Shown: positions 9,811-20,300, counted from the stretch's first letter. The stretch is 64,000 nt of DNA from Paenirhodobacter ferrireducens (GCF_004022265.1 NZ_SAVB01000018.1:1-64000), one strand, 5' to 3'. Program-made: numbers and translations. The notes: generated from the letters alone by a model not told the origin.

Positions 9811-10599
9811 TCAGAGATCGAAAGTCGCGAAGACCGGAACGTGGTCCGACGGCTGTTCCCAGCTCCGCGCTGCGCGCAGGATCCGGCTGCCATGCGCCGC
9901 AGTCGAGATGTCGGGCGTCGCCCAGACGTGATCGAGCCGGCGCCCCTTGTCGGCCGCGTCCCAGTCCTTGGCGCGATAGCTCCACCAGGAATAGAGCTGC
10001 CCCTCGGGGATGTCCTGCCGGGTCACGTCGACCCAGTTCCCGGCATCGCGCGTCTGCGCCAGATGCTCGACCTCAACGGGCGTGTGCGAGACGATCTTCA
10101 GAAGCGCCTTGTGGCTCCAGACGTCATCCTCGCGCGGCGCGATGTTCAGATCGCCCACCAGAATCGCCTTCTCGGGCCGGTTCGCGAAGAAGTCGTCGCG
10201 CATGTGGGTCAGGAAATCGAGCTTCTGGCCGAATTTCTCGTTCTGCTCGCGGTCCGGAATATCGCCGCCCGCGGGCACATAGAAATTGTGGATCGTCACC
10301 CCGTTCTCGAGCCGACCGGCCACGTGCCGGGCATGGCCGAGCCCGGCATAATCGCCCGCCCCCGCCTCGACGAGCGGCAGCTTCGACAGGATCGCGACGC
10401 CGTTGTAGCCCTTCTGGCCGCGCGCCACCATCCACTCGTAGCCAAGCGCGCGGAAGCGCTCGAGCGGGATCTTCTCGACCGGGCTCTTGCATTCCTGCAG
10501 GCAGAGCACGTCGGGCGCCTCCTCCCGCATCAGCTTCTCGACCAGCCCCTCGCGCAGGCGGACCGAGTTGATGTTCCAGGTGGCAAGGGTGAAGGTCAT
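9811..10599 (-). CDS. xth: Exodeoxyribonuclease III
   Basis: 262-residue AP endonuclease / 3'-5' exonuclease for base-excision repair. Endonuclease-exonuclease-phosphatase motifs are visible: TWNINSVR at 7-14, metal ligand E36 in CLQECKS, a VGDLNIAP motif near the middle and SDHVPV close to the end. The start at 10599 has TGAGAGGAGAGCGCC just upstream, a good ribosome site. The upstream in-frame extension to 10689 enters a repeat region and is not coding. Confidence 0.95.
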   Translation of the reverse strand: MTFTLATWNINSVRLREGLVEKLMREEAPDVLCLQECKSPVEKIPLERFRALGYEWMVARGQKGYNGVAILSKLPLVEAGAGDYAGLGHARHVAGRLENGVTIHNFYVPAGGDIPDREQNEKFGQKLDFLTHMRDDFFANRPEKAILVGDLNIAPREDDVWSHKALLKIVSHTPVEVEHLAQTRDAGNWVDVTRQDIPEGQLYSWWSYRAKDWDAADKGRRLDHVWATPDISTAAHGSRILRAARSWEQPSDHVPVFATFDL

Positions 10600-10656
10600 G
10601 GGCGCTCTCCTCTCAGGCCGCGCAGTTTCGCCCGCGCGGACCGGAAGGGCAAGGCA

Positions 10657-10749
10657 CCCGGCCCCGGCGACAGATGAGTATTTTTCCAAGGAAAAGGCGC
10701 ATCGGCTTTTCCCTGGCCCAAAGACTCACCTTTCAACGCCGGGGCCGGG
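10657..10749. repeat. Palindromic intergenic element, variant of the dispersed repeat
   Basis: A perfect 13-bp inverted repeat (10657-10669 and 10737-10749) encloses two smaller palindromes: TTTTCC-AA-GGAAAA at 10682-10695 and GAAAAG/CTTTTC at 10691-10711. Read on the minus strand it contains CTTGGAAAAATACTCATC, related to the CTTGGTAAAAATACCTC box at 39 kb. It lies just past the stop of the aldehyde dehydrogenase gene, so it may fold at that transcript's 3' end. Confidence 0.75.
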
Positions 10750-10762
10750 GGCGACGGCGGGG

Positions 10763-12199
10763 TTACTCGACCCAGCCGCCGATCGATTTCACGTCGCAGA
10801 ACTCCTCGATGCCCCAGCGGCCGCCCTCGCGCGCCCGGCCAGAAGCCTTGACGCCGCCGAAGGGGGCGCCGGCGCCGCGGCTCTTGCCGTTCGCGACGAC
10901 CATGCCCGCATCGAGCGCGCGCAGCAGCCGGTTGGTGCGGGCGGGGTCCTGCGTCTGCAGGTAGTTCGTCAGCCCGTAGGGGGTGTCATTGGCGATCGCC
11001 ACCGCCTCTTCCTCGGTGTCGAAGGGCATGATCGACAGCACCGGGCCGAAGATCTCCTCGCGCATGATCGTCATCTCGGGCGTGCAATCGGCGAAGATCG
11101 TCGGGCGCACGTAATAGCCCTTGTTCAGCCCCTCGGGCCGGCCAAGGCCGCCCGCGATCAGCCGCGCACCTTCCTTGATGCCGCTCTCGATCAGGCCCTG
11201 GATTTTCTCGAACTGGCTCTTGTTGATCACCGGACCGAGGTGACGGCCGGGCTCGCGCGGGTTGCCGGTCTGGGTCTCGGCCGCGGTCTGTGCCGCGATT
11301 TCCAGCGCCTTTTCGTAATAGCTGCGCTCGACCAGCATCCGGCTCGGCGCGTTGCACGACTGCCCGGTGTTCTCGAACATGTGGCGCACGCCGCGCTTCA
11401 CCGCCTTCTCGTCGCAATCGGCAAAGACCAGGTTCGCGCCCTTGCCGCCCAGCTCCAGCACCACGCGCTTCAGCGTCTCGGCCGCGGCGATGGAAATCGC
11501 CTTGCCGGCCCGCGTCGAGCCGGTGAAGGAGATCATCTGGATATCGGGATGGGTCGAGAGCTGCGAGCCAACGCCCACACCGTCACCGTTCACCAGGTTG
11601 AACACGCCCGCCGGCACGCCCGCGTCATGGATGAACTCGGCAAAGAGCAGCGAGCTGAGCGGCGCCTCCTCCGAGGGTTTCAGCACCATGGTGCAGCCCG
11701 CGATCAGCGCCGGGATCACCTTCAGCGTGACCTGGTTCATCGGCCAGTTCCACGGCGTGATCAGGCCGACGACGCCGATCGCCTCATAGGCGATCATCGC
11801 GCCCGGGGTGCCGTCGCCGAGCGGATGGACCCACTCGAAGTCCTTCGCCGCCTTGATGAAGTTCTCGATGTGCCAGGTGCCGGCGCCGGCCTGCTCGGAG
11901 CGCGCGAAGTCGATCGGCGCCCCCATCTCGAGGCTCATCGCCTCGGCCATCTCCTCGTAGCGCTCCTTGTAGATCGCAAGGATCTTCTCGACATAGGCGA
12001 GGCGTTCCTCGGGCGCGGTGGCGCGCCAGGCGGGCAGCGCCGCCTTCGCCGCGGCGACGGCGGCCTCGGTGTCGGCGCGATCGCCGAGCGAGATCACCGC
12101 GCAGGGCTCTTCGGTCGACGGGTCGATCACCGCATAGTCGCGCGCCGCGGCCGGGGCGGTCCAGCGCCCGTTGATGTAGAAATCGCGTTTTTCGATCAT
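10763..12199 (-). CDS. NAD(P)-dependent aldehyde dehydrogenase
   Basis: 478-residue aldehyde dehydrogenase superfamily enzyme. Catalytic motifs are VVLELGGKGANLVF (general-base glutamate), FENTGQSCNAPSRM (nucleophilic cysteine) and EEIFGPVLSI near the C-terminus, with GLITPWNWP for cofactor binding. The start MIEKRDFYINGRW has AGGAGGTTTCC immediately before it. The substrate cannot be deduced and no pathway partners adjoin it. It is divergent from the peroxiredoxin gene with 230 bp between starts. Confidence 0.92.
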   Translation of the reverse strand: MIEKRDFYINGRWTAPAAARDYAVIDPSTEEPCAVISLGDRADTEAAVAAAKAALPAWRATAPEERLAYVEKILAIYKERYEEMAEAMSLEMGAPIDFARSEQAGAGTWHIENFIKAAKDFEWVHPLGDGTPGAMIAYEAIGVVGLITPWNWPMNQVTLKVIPALIAGCTMVLKPSEEAPLSSLLFAEFIHDAGVPAGVFNLVNGDGVGVGSQLSTHPDIQMISFTGSTRAGKAISIAAAETLKRVVLELGGKGANLVFADCDEKAVKRGVRHMFENTGQSCNAPSRMLVERSYYEKALEIAAQTAAETQTGNPREPGRHLGPVINKSQFEKIQGLIESGIKEGARLIAGGLGRPEGLNKGYYVRPTIFADCTPEMTIMREEIFGPVLSIMPFDTEEEAVAIANDTPYGLTNYLQTQDPARTNRLLRALDAGMVVANGKSRGAGAPFGGVKASGRAREGGRWGIEEFCDVKSIGGWVE

Positions 12200-12429
12200 G
12201 GAAACCTCCTGTTGGCGCGCAGGGTGGCACCCGCGCGCGGCAAGGGCAAGCCGGCGCTTCGCGCAGCGGCTGCGCAAATCGGCAAGCCCGGCGGATGCAG
12301 AAGAACGTTCCACCGACGCGATTGCGGGTGGCATTTCCTCCCATTCTGCAGCGAATTCACCGCGGGGGGATGAAACTTCGTTCCGCCTGTCTTAAGTTTC
12401 CGCCCGAAACGTCAACCAGGGAGACCAAC

Positions 12430-13083
12430 ATGGCTCTGCGCATCAACGACATCGCCCCCGACTTCACCGCCGACACCACCGAGGGCAAGATCAGCTTCCA
12501 CGACTGGATCGGCGACAGCTACGCCATCCTGTTCTCGCACCCGAAGGATTTCACCCCGGTCTGCACCACCGAGTTCGGCGCCGTCGCGCAGCTCGCCGAC
12601 GAATGGGCGAAGCGCAACACCAAGGTGATGGGCGTCTCGGTCGACACCGTCGAGGAGCACAAGAAGTGGAAGGCCGACATCTCCGCCTATGCCGGCGCGC
12701 CGGCAACCTTCCCGATCATCGACGACACCTCGCTGACCGTGTCGAAGCTCTATGACATGCTGCCGGCCGAGGCCTATCTGCCCGACGGACGCACCCCGGC
12801 GCATACCTCGACCGTGCGCACCGTCTTCATCATCGGGCCCGACAAGAAGATCCGCCTGATGATGATCTATCCGATGTCGGTCGGCCGCAACTTCGCCGAG
12901 GTGCTGCGTGCCCTCGACGCGATCCAGGCGACCGACGGCGCGCCCTTCGCCACCCCCGCGAACTGGGTGCCGGGCCAGGACGTGATCCTCGCGCTCTCGG
13001 TCTCGACCGAGGACGGCAAGGCGAAGTTCGGCGACGTCGACGTCAAGCTGCCCTACCTGCGCTTCGTCAAGAAGCCGGAATAA
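12430..13083 (+). CDS. 1-Cys peroxiredoxin (Prx6 family)
   Basis: 217-residue thiol peroxidase that reduces hydrogen peroxide and organic hydroperoxides. The peroxidatic cysteine is C45 in HPKDFTPVCTTEF. The long C-terminal half (RLMMIYPMSVGRNFAEVLRALDAIQ and beyond) is typical of the Prx6 subgroup. Only one cysteine is visible in the protein, so an external reductant is needed. A GGGAG ribosome site precedes the ATG. It is followed at 23 bp by a strong terminator. Confidence 0.94.
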   Translation: MALRINDIAPDFTADTTEGKISFHDWIGDSYAILFSHPKDFTPVCTTEFGAVAQLADEWAKRNTKVMGVSVDTVEEHKKWKADISAYAGAPATFPIIDDTSLTVSKLYDMLPAEAYLPDGRTPAHTSTVRTVFIIGPDKKIRLMMIYPMSVGRNFAEVLRALDAIQATDGAPFATPANWVPGQDVILALSVSTEDGKAKFGDVDVKLPYLRFVKKPE

Positions 13084-13103
13084 GGCGCCGGATCCGACCG
13101 ATC

Positions 13104-13135
13104 GCAAGGCCCCGCCTCCATGCGGGGCCTTTTGC
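13104..13135 (+). terminator. Terminator after the peroxiredoxin gene
   Basis: Stem AAGGCCCCGC / GCGGGGCCTT (13106-13115 and 13122-13131) with a 6-nt loop, followed by TTTTG. The symmetric flanks may also act for the convergent glycosyltransferase gene. Confidence 0.85.
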
Positions 13136-13150
13136 GTCCCGGGCGTTCCG

Positions 13151-14050
13151 TCACCGGGCGGCAGGGTAGCGCGTCACCCGGTCCTCGGGGCCGAGTTGCG
13201 CCGCCCCATCCGGGCCGAGCCACTGATCGACGCCGCGCTCGGCGCGCAGCAGGCCGAGCGCGCGGGTGCGTTCCTTCACTGCGCGGCTGCCCGCCCGCGT
13301 CTCCGGGGTGGCATAGCCGCGCTCGTGATGCAGGTGCAACGCCACGGTCGAGAACCGGATCCGCCAGGCGGTCAGCCCGAGCCGGTTCAGCCGCAGCCCG
13401 AACTCGACGTCGAGCCCGCCATAGCCCATCTCCTCGTTGAACCCGTTCACCGCCAGCGCCTCGCTGCGCAGGCAAGAAGCGGAATGGCCGTTCCAGGTCG
13501 GGCTTGCCCCGGACAGCCGGTCCATCAGCCAGCCCAGCCGGCCGTGGCCGATCACCTTCACCATCCGCCGCGCCGGCGCCCCATGCGCCATCAGCCAGTG
13601 CGGGGTGAAGCAGGCCTGGCTCGCCACCGAGGCCTCGTCGATCGCCGCCGAGGTTTCGGGCGTCTGCTTGAAATAGCTGCCCGACAGGAAATGCCCCGGC
13701 CGCGCCTGGCGGATATGGGTGTCGACGAAATCATTGCGCACGACGCAATCGCCATCGGTGACGATGATCCGCTCGCCCGCGGCCAGCGCCAGCGCCTTGT
13801 TCAGGATCCGGCACTTGCCGAAGCCCGCGTCCGGCTGCCAGACATGGGTCACCGGCACCGGGCTGCGCGCCGCCATCCGCGCCACCAGCTCGGCCGTTTC
13901 GGAGCGCGAGCCGTCATCGGCGATCAGCAGTTCGAAATCACGCCGGTTCTGCGCGAAGAAGCCCCAGAACACCTTTTCCAGCGCCCAGGGCCAGTTGTAG
14001 GTGGAGATCAGGACCGAGGCGGTCACCTTGGGGCTCATCTTCTCGCTCAT
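13151..14050 (-). CDS. Family 2 glycosyltransferase
   Basis: 299-residue GT-A fold transferase. The N-terminal nucleotide-sugar domain starts ASVLISTYNWPWALEKV (11-27), has LLIADDGS at 41-48 and a DXD metal site in TDGDCVV (98-104). GYGGLDVEFGLRLNRLG in the last third resembles the acceptor-side motif of the glyco_tranf_7C group. No membrane segment is seen, so it is probably cytoplasmic or peripheral. SD GGAG precedes ATG 14050, which is 3 bp from the stop of the preceding gene. Part of a four-gene surface-glycan-like island; donor and acceptor are unknown. Confidence 0.85.
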   Translation of the reverse strand: MSEKMSPKVTASVLISTYNWPWALEKVFWGFFAQNRRDFELLIADDGSRSETAELVARMAARSPVPVTHVWQPDAGFGKCRILNKALALAAGERIIVTDGDCVVRNDFVDTHIRQARPGHFLSGSYFKQTPETSAAIDEASVASQACFTPHWLMAHGAPARRMVKVIGHGRLGWLMDRLSGASPTWNGHSASCLRSEALAVNGFNEEMGYGGLDVEFGLRLNRLGLTAWRIRFSTVALHLHHERGYATPETRAGSRAVKERTRALGLLRAERGVDQWLGPDGAAQLGPEDRVTRYPAAR

Positions 14051-14053
14051 GTC

Positions 14054-14923
14054 TCATTCTCCGTCCGCCGGAAATCCATAGTGCGCGATCATCGCCGCGA
14101 TCGCCGCGTCATTGCCGCCCTCGTGCATGTTCAGGCTGCGCAGGTTGCTGTCCTGGCTGCCCGGCCATTCGATCTGCTTGTGGCCCAGTCCCAGCAGATG
14201 CGGCCGGCTGCCGCGCAGCCGGTGCATCCACCACAGCCAGACGTCATCGGCGCGCGGACACAGCGCCATGAACAGATCGCGGCGGGTCACCTCGGGGTGG
14301 AAGGCGCGCGGATCATAGAGCACCCCCATCACTCCGGTCGGAAACACCTGCGGCCCGGTGACGGCACGCTCGGGGGCACTGATCCAGTCGCGATAGCCGA
14401 GCGGCATCCCATCCGGCCCGCACCGCACCAGATGCGCCCGGTGGCACACCACCGCATGCCCCGATGCATGCGCCGCCACCAACTCCTCAAACCAGCTTGG
14501 CCAATAGTAGATGTCGTCATCCGCCGTGACCACGATGCTGTCTGGAAAGGCCTCGAGCGTCGGGATGATTTTCTTGAAGGACAGGATGTCATCACAGCCG
14601 CGAATCTCGAGACCGAAGCGCGCGAGGTCACGCACCTCCGGCGGCAGCCGGTCAAGATCGGCATGGGCGATCCAGAGCACCGTCACATCCGGCCGGACAG
14701 TCTGGAACAGCAGCGACAGGAGGGTCTGCGCCAGCCCCTCGAAGCGGGCCGGATAGCTGGTCACCGACAGCACGATGTGACGCGGCAGCCCATGCGGCCG
14801 CGCGGGCCAGGCACTCCCCTGCGTGACACGGCCCGCCAGATCGCGGCGTGCCGCGGCAAGCCGCCTGGCCTTCTTGAACATGCGGACCCTGTGCGAAAGG
14901 CCCGGAAAGAGGTTCAGCCGCAA
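14054..14923 (-). CDS. Putative GT-A type glycosyltransferase
   Basis: 289-residue protein. A basic N-terminus (1-45) leads into HIVLSVTSYPARFEGLAQTL. A DXD-like acidic site VTADDDIYYW is at 132-141, and WLWWMHRLRG lies in the C-terminal third. These suggest a nucleotide-sugar-dependent transferase, but I do not recognise a named family. The start is TTG at 14923, chosen because AGGAG sits 6 bases upstream; an ATG at 14881 is the alternative. It forms an operon with the GT2 gene 3 bp downstream. Confidence 0.7.
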   Translation of the reverse strand: MRLNLFPGLSHRVRMFKKARRLAAARRDLAGRVTQGSAWPARPHGLPRHIVLSVTSYPARFEGLAQTLLSLLFQTVRPDVTVLWIAHADLDRLPPEVRDLARFGLEIRGCDDILSFKKIIPTLEAFPDSIVVTADDDIYYWPSWFEELVAAHASGHAVVCHRAHLVRCGPDGMPLGYRDWISAPERAVTGPQVFPTGVMGVLYDPRAFHPEVTRRDLFMALCPRADDVWLWWMHRLRGSRPHLLGLGHKQIEWPGSQDSNLRSLNMHEGGNDAAIAAMIAHYGFPADGE

Positions 14924-14986
14924 GATCCGCTCCTAAGGTTGCCCCCCGGCACTTAGCATTCCGCCCCCGGTCATGCCAGCGCGGGC

Positions 14987-15015
14987 TTCCGGCCGGGCAG
15001 TGCCCGCCGCCGGAA
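14987..15015. other. Hairpin between divergent glycan genes
   Basis: TTCCGGC / GCCGGAA arms enclose CGGGC-AGT-GCCCG, with a two-base bulge. It lies in the 186-bp divergent intergenic region that must hold promoters for both arms of the glycosyltransferase island. Its function is unknown. Confidence 0.4.
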
Positions 15016-15109
15016 AGGTGACGCAAAAAGGATGCATGCCATCAGCAATTCCTTTAAAGCCGAAGCATCCCGCCCCCCCTGAGGCAGGCGCCATTTCAAC
15101 GAGGAAGCC

Positions 15110-15997
15110 GTGACGTCCGACCGCCCCCTGCATCGCAAAGCGATCAAGCTCGCCTTCCAGATTTTTGCCGGGCGCGCTCACGCTCATGCGCAAGGGACCT
15201 GGCCGCATCTGCAGCTGCAACGTGACGACACCGGGGCGGGCGGCATCCTTTATCGCGGCCGCCGCGTCGCCGGGCTCCTGCCCGCGAAGCTGCCGCAGAA
15301 CCTTGCGGAAATCACCATCATCGGCTCCGGCCCCTCGCTTGCGACCCAGGATGTCACCCGGCTCGCGCCTCACAGCGCGATCCTTCTCAATGGCGCGATG
15401 ACCCTCGCCGAGCGCCTGCCGCCGCTGGCGATCGCCATCGAGGATGAACGTTTCGTCTGGCGTCACCGAGAGATGATCCGCCACGCCCCGGCCGATTGCC
15501 TGTGGCTGCTCTCGCCCTCGGTGATCCGCGCACTCCTCGAGAACGATCCGGCCGCGCTGGCCGAGCGCCGCGTGGTACTGATCGACAGCCTGCTGAAACC
15601 CACCCATGCCGCACGCCGGCGGGTGGACGACCCGGTGATCGCCGGCTTCGTGCAGCGCGGCGCGGGCGGGGCGGGGTTGTCGCTCGATCCCGGACGCGGG
15701 GTGATGCCCGCAGGCACCGTCGCCTTCACTGCGATGCAATTCGCCCTTGCTGCGCGGCCCGGCCGGATCGGACTTGCCGGGATTGATCTCGCGAATGCGG
15801 CAATGCCACGCTTTTACGAAAACGCCGGCAACAGCGCGGCCTCGGGGATCGTGACGGGACTCGACCGGATTTTGAAGAACTTCGCCGTGGCACGCGACCT
15901 CGCGGCGACGCAGGGTATCGAGCTTGCCTGCTATTCCCCGGTCTCCGCCCTGCTGAAGATCGGCTACCCCCATTCCGACCGCCTCGAACACCGCTGA
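15110..15997 (+). CDS. Unknown protein with GSGPSL motif, DUF115/MptE-like
   Basis: 295-residue protein starting at GTG 15110, with GAGGA 6 bases upstream. The fold appears Rossmann-like. EITIIGSGPSL (68-78) and HSAILLNGAMTL resemble the start of DUF115 proteins, which occur with surface-glycan and flagellin-glycosylation genes. IGLAGIDLANAAMPRFYE near 220 resembles a second conserved block. It is neither a known glycosyltransferase nor clearly a kinase, and I cannot name a function. The GT8 gene follows after 12 bp and both sit opposite two further transferase genes, so a role in glycan assembly is inferred. Confidence 0.65.
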   Translation: MTSDRPLHRKAIKLAFQIFAGRAHAHAQGTWPHLQLQRDDTGAGGILYRGRRVAGLLPAKLPQNLAEITIIGSGPSLATQDVTRLAPHSAILLNGAMTLAERLPPLAIAIEDERFVWRHREMIRHAPADCLWLLSPSVIRALLENDPAALAERRVVLIDSLLKPTHAARRRVDDPVIAGFVQRGAGGAGLSLDPGRGVMPAGTVAFTAMQFALAARPGRIGLAGIDLANAAMPRFYENAGNSAASGIVTGLDRILKNFAVARDLAATQGIELACYSPVSALLKIGYPHSDRLEHR

Positions 15998-16009
15998 CCG
16001 GAGCCCGTC

Positions 16010-16915
16010 GTGCCCGCACCTGTTTCTCCGCCGCCAGAACCCCGCATCGTCTACGTCACCGATGCCGGGCTGCTGAAACCCACGCTTGTTTCGCTTTGGA
16101 GCCTGCTGGAACACCTCTCCACGTCTGCCGAAGTGCAGGTCTGGGGGGATGGGCTGAGCACGGACGAATGGGAGGCCGTGCATCGCGTCGCAAAGGTCAA
16201 CCCGCGGGTGACACTGGTGACGCGCGCCCTCTCGGCCGAGATGTTTGCGGGCGCACGAAGCCCGGCAGCACATATTTCCGCCGCGGCGATGGGGCGTCTT
16301 TTCATTCCGCGACACCTGTCTGGCCGTGTGCTCTACATCGACGGCGACACGCTGATTTGCGGCGATGTTTCGCCACTGTTCGCCACCGAATTTGGCGGGG
16401 GCCGGATCGCCGGGGTGCGGGACTACCTGATCTCCAAATGGATAGCTCTCGGGCAGGGCGACACCCCCAGTCACATTGCGCGGATCACAGATATCCGCCG
16501 CAATGCTCCCCCCGAAGGGTATATCAACTCCGGTATCCTGCTGCTGGACTGCGACTCCATCCGCGAAGCGCCCGGCCTGCTGGCGCGCCTCGAGGACGTC
16601 GCCGCCGCCTCGGCCGCCCGCTGGGGCGACCAAGATCACCTGAACTTCCTGTTCGCCGGCTGCATCCACCACCTGAACCCCGCCTGGAACGCGTCGTGGA
16701 GCCGCACGGGCGACCAGCGGCGCTTCATCAGGGCCCTCGGCGGCACGCCCGAAGAGCTGGCGCCAAGACCCGCCGCCATCATGCATTTCCACGGCCCGAA
16801 GAAGCCGTGGAAGGCCCCGCGGTTCGACCTGTGGTCGCGGCGCGCCCGCGCGGTCTGGCACTATCGCCGGGAACTGCGCCGCTTTCGCAGCCTGTTCCCC
16901 GACCTCGTCCCATGA
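16010..16915 (+). CDS. Family 8 glycosyltransferase
   Basis: 301-residue retaining GT-A transferase of the LgtC/GT8 type. The N-terminus is RIVYVTDAGLLKPTLVSLWSLL (12-33). The DXD site is VLYIDGDTLICGD (107-119, DGD at 111-113). YINSGILLLDCD is near 177, and the C-terminal nucleotide-binding motif is MHFHGPKKPW. Family members build LPS outer core or capsule with UDP-sugars. The start is GTG with CGGAG upstream. It is the second gene of the plus-strand arm and ends in a bidirectional terminator. Confidence 0.88.
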   Translation: MPAPVSPPPEPRIVYVTDAGLLKPTLVSLWSLLEHLSTSAEVQVWGDGLSTDEWEAVHRVAKVNPRVTLVTRALSAEMFAGARSPAAHISAAAMGRLFIPRHLSGRVLYIDGDTLICGDVSPLFATEFGGGRIAGVRDYLISKWIALGQGDTPSHIARITDIRRNAPPEGYINSGILLLDCDSIREAPGLLARLEDVAAASAARWGDQDHLNFLFAGCIHHLNPAWNASWSRTGDQRRFIRALGGTPEELAPRPAAIMHFHGPKKPWKAPRFDLWSRRARAVWHYRRELRRFRSLFPDLVP

Positions 16916-16916
16916 A

Positions 16917-16947
16917 AAAGCCCCGGCTGCACGCAGCCGGGGCTTTC
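16917..16947. terminator. Bidirectional terminator between GT8 gene and pnp
   Basis: Perfect 13-bp stem AAAGCCCCGGCTG / CAGCCGGGGCTTT with a 4-nt loop. T tracts on both strands let it stop the GT8 transcript and the convergent pnp transcript. Confidence 0.9.
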
Positions 16948-16973
16948 AATATCACGACGAAGAAAGGGACCGA

Positions 16974-19115
<2,142 letters not shown>

Positions 19116-19347
19116 TCAGCGTATCCTGTCTGGGAAACTCCGGACCCTCCGGGCCTCCCGTTTGCATGGCGGCCCCATTGCCGCCGCCCCCTGATCCTTT
19201 GCATGTGCCCGGGGGCTCTGGGCGTCACGTCGCAGATGGCCCGGGCCATACAGGAAAACAAGGGTTTTGGAAAGCGGCGAGTTGGGGCGTGACAATCAGG
19301 GGCCACGGCCGGGGAGGCCGTGCCGCACGCCGCACCGCGGTTCGGTC

Positions 19348-19737
19348 TCACCCCCAGATCGCAGGCAAAACGAGATCCCGCGTCAGCGGCGCCAACTCGA
19401 GCTGGCCCTGCGCGCCGGGCTGCAGCCAGCGGATCTCTTCGATCTCGGCGCGAGGTTCGAGGTCACCGGTAATGCGCAGGCAGAACATGTCCGCCGTCAC
19501 GATACATCCCGGCTCGTTCGCGGCGGGCGCGGAGAACCGGCCGAGATACTCCGCCGCCTCCGGGCGGATATCCAGTCCGAGCTCCTCAAACAGCTCACGA
19601 CGCAGCGCCACGAGAGGCGTTTCGTCGCCGTCGATCTTTCCGCCGGGCTGCATGAAGGCCGAGGCTCCGCGTTTGCACACAAGCAGGGTTGCCCCGTCTT
19701 CTCGAAGCAGCGCGGCGGCGGCGATGCGGATCTCCAT
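19348..19737 (-). CDS. Nudix hydrolase (MutT-like)
   Basis: 129-residue Nudix domain protein with a complete Nudix box from G33 to about G54 (GKIDGDETPLVALRRELFEELG). It hydrolyses a nucleoside diphosphate linked to another moiety. RRE-x2-FEE is intact, so it should be active. The substrate is unknown; oxidised dNTPs are one possibility given the MutT-like size. ATG at 19737 has CGAGGAGACACTCTT before it, a strong ribosome site. It sits between rpsO and pnp, with the rpsO terminator just upstream. Confidence 0.9.
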   Translation of the reverse strand: MEIRIAAAALLREDGATLLVCKRGASAFMQPGGKIDGDETPLVALRRELFEELGLDIRPEAAEYLGRFSAPAANEPGCIVTADMFCLRITGDLEPRAEIEEIRWLQPGAQGQLELAPLTRDLVLPAIWG

Positions 19738-19820
19738 AAGAGTGTCTCCTCGTGGTTCGTGCTTTCGGCCGTCATATAACCGCCCCCCCGGCCTGGCCAA
19801 CGGCCCTGCCCGCGCCGGAG

Positions 19821-19854
19821 AAAACCAAAACGCCCGCCTCTTGCGAGGCGGGCG
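19821..19854 (-). terminator. Terminator after rpsO
   Basis: Perfect 10-bp stem CGCCCGCCTC / GAGGCGGGCG (19831-19840 and 19845-19854) with a TTGC loop. On the minus strand it is followed by TTTTGGTTTT. It separates rpsO from the Nudix and pnp genes. Confidence 0.88.
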
Positions 19855-19877
19855 TCCGGTTTTCCGATCGGAAGAAA

Positions 19878-20147
19878 TTAGCGGCGCAGGCCGAGACGCG
19901 CGATCAGCGCGGCGTAACGGCTTTCGTCTTTCTTCTTCAGGTAGTCGAGCAGTTTGCGGCGCTGAGCCACCATCATCAGAAGGCCACGACGCGAGTGGTT
20001 GTCCTTCTTGTGCTCTTTGAAGTGCTCGGTCAGGTTGGCGATCCGCTTCGACAGCAGCGCAACCTGGACTTCGGGGGAACCGGTATCGCCTTCTTTGGTG
20101 GCGAATTCCTTCATCAGGCGGTTCTTGTCTTCGACGGTGATCGACAT
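19878..20147 (-). CDS. rpsO: 30S ribosomal protein S15
   Basis: 89-residue S15, of the usual length, which binds 16S rRNA helices early in 30S assembly. It shows the conserved [54 protein letters not shown] 20147 is preceded by CAGGAGATCCCG. A promoter candidate lies about 105 bp upstream, with a folded leader between them, which fits autoregulation known for S15 in other bacteria. It is followed by its own terminator. Confidence 0.98.
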   Translation of the reverse strand: MSITVEDKNRLMKEFATKEGDTGSPEVQVALLSKRIANLTEHFKEHKKDNHSRRGLLMMVAQRRKLLDYLKKKDESRYAALIARLGLRR

Positions 20148-20211
20148 CGGGATCTCCTGTGTCAAAAGGGTGATGGCGCAAGCCGGGATGTCGTCCAGCA
20201 AGGCCCGTGGA

Positions 20212-20248
20212 GGCATCCGTTCCCGGACCGAGGACCGGAGGCGGATGC
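20212..20248 (-). promoter_or_regulatory. Possible structured rpsO leader
   Basis: Arms GGCATCCG (20212-20219) and CGGATGC (20242-20248) enclose a second CCGG-based hairpin in the leader between the candidate promoter and rpsO. S15 autoregulates through leader RNA structures in several bacteria. That this is such a site is inference from position and folding potential. Confidence 0.4.
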
Positions 20249-20251
20249 GCG

Positions 20252-20280
20252 CCTATAGGCGAGAATCGTCCCAAAAGGAA
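20252..20280 (-). promoter_or_regulatory. Candidate rpsO promoter
   Basis: Minus strand TTCCTT, 17 bases, then TATAGG. The -10 is good and the -35 weak. It lies about 105 bp upstream of the rpsO start. Confidence 0.4.
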
Positions 20281-20300
20281 GGGCAAAACCCGGCGCCGGA

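Noticed and set aside
12200-12429. RpoH or RpoE-type promoter before the peroxiredoxin gene
   Set aside because: GATGAAAC and TTAAG segments look suggestive, but spacing and sequence do not fit the consensus sites I know well enough to claim one.
14933-16861. A 642-codon frame on minus across the glycosyltransferase region
   Set aside because: The GT8 and GSGPSL genes on plus have clear motifs and ribosome sites. The minus frame has none.
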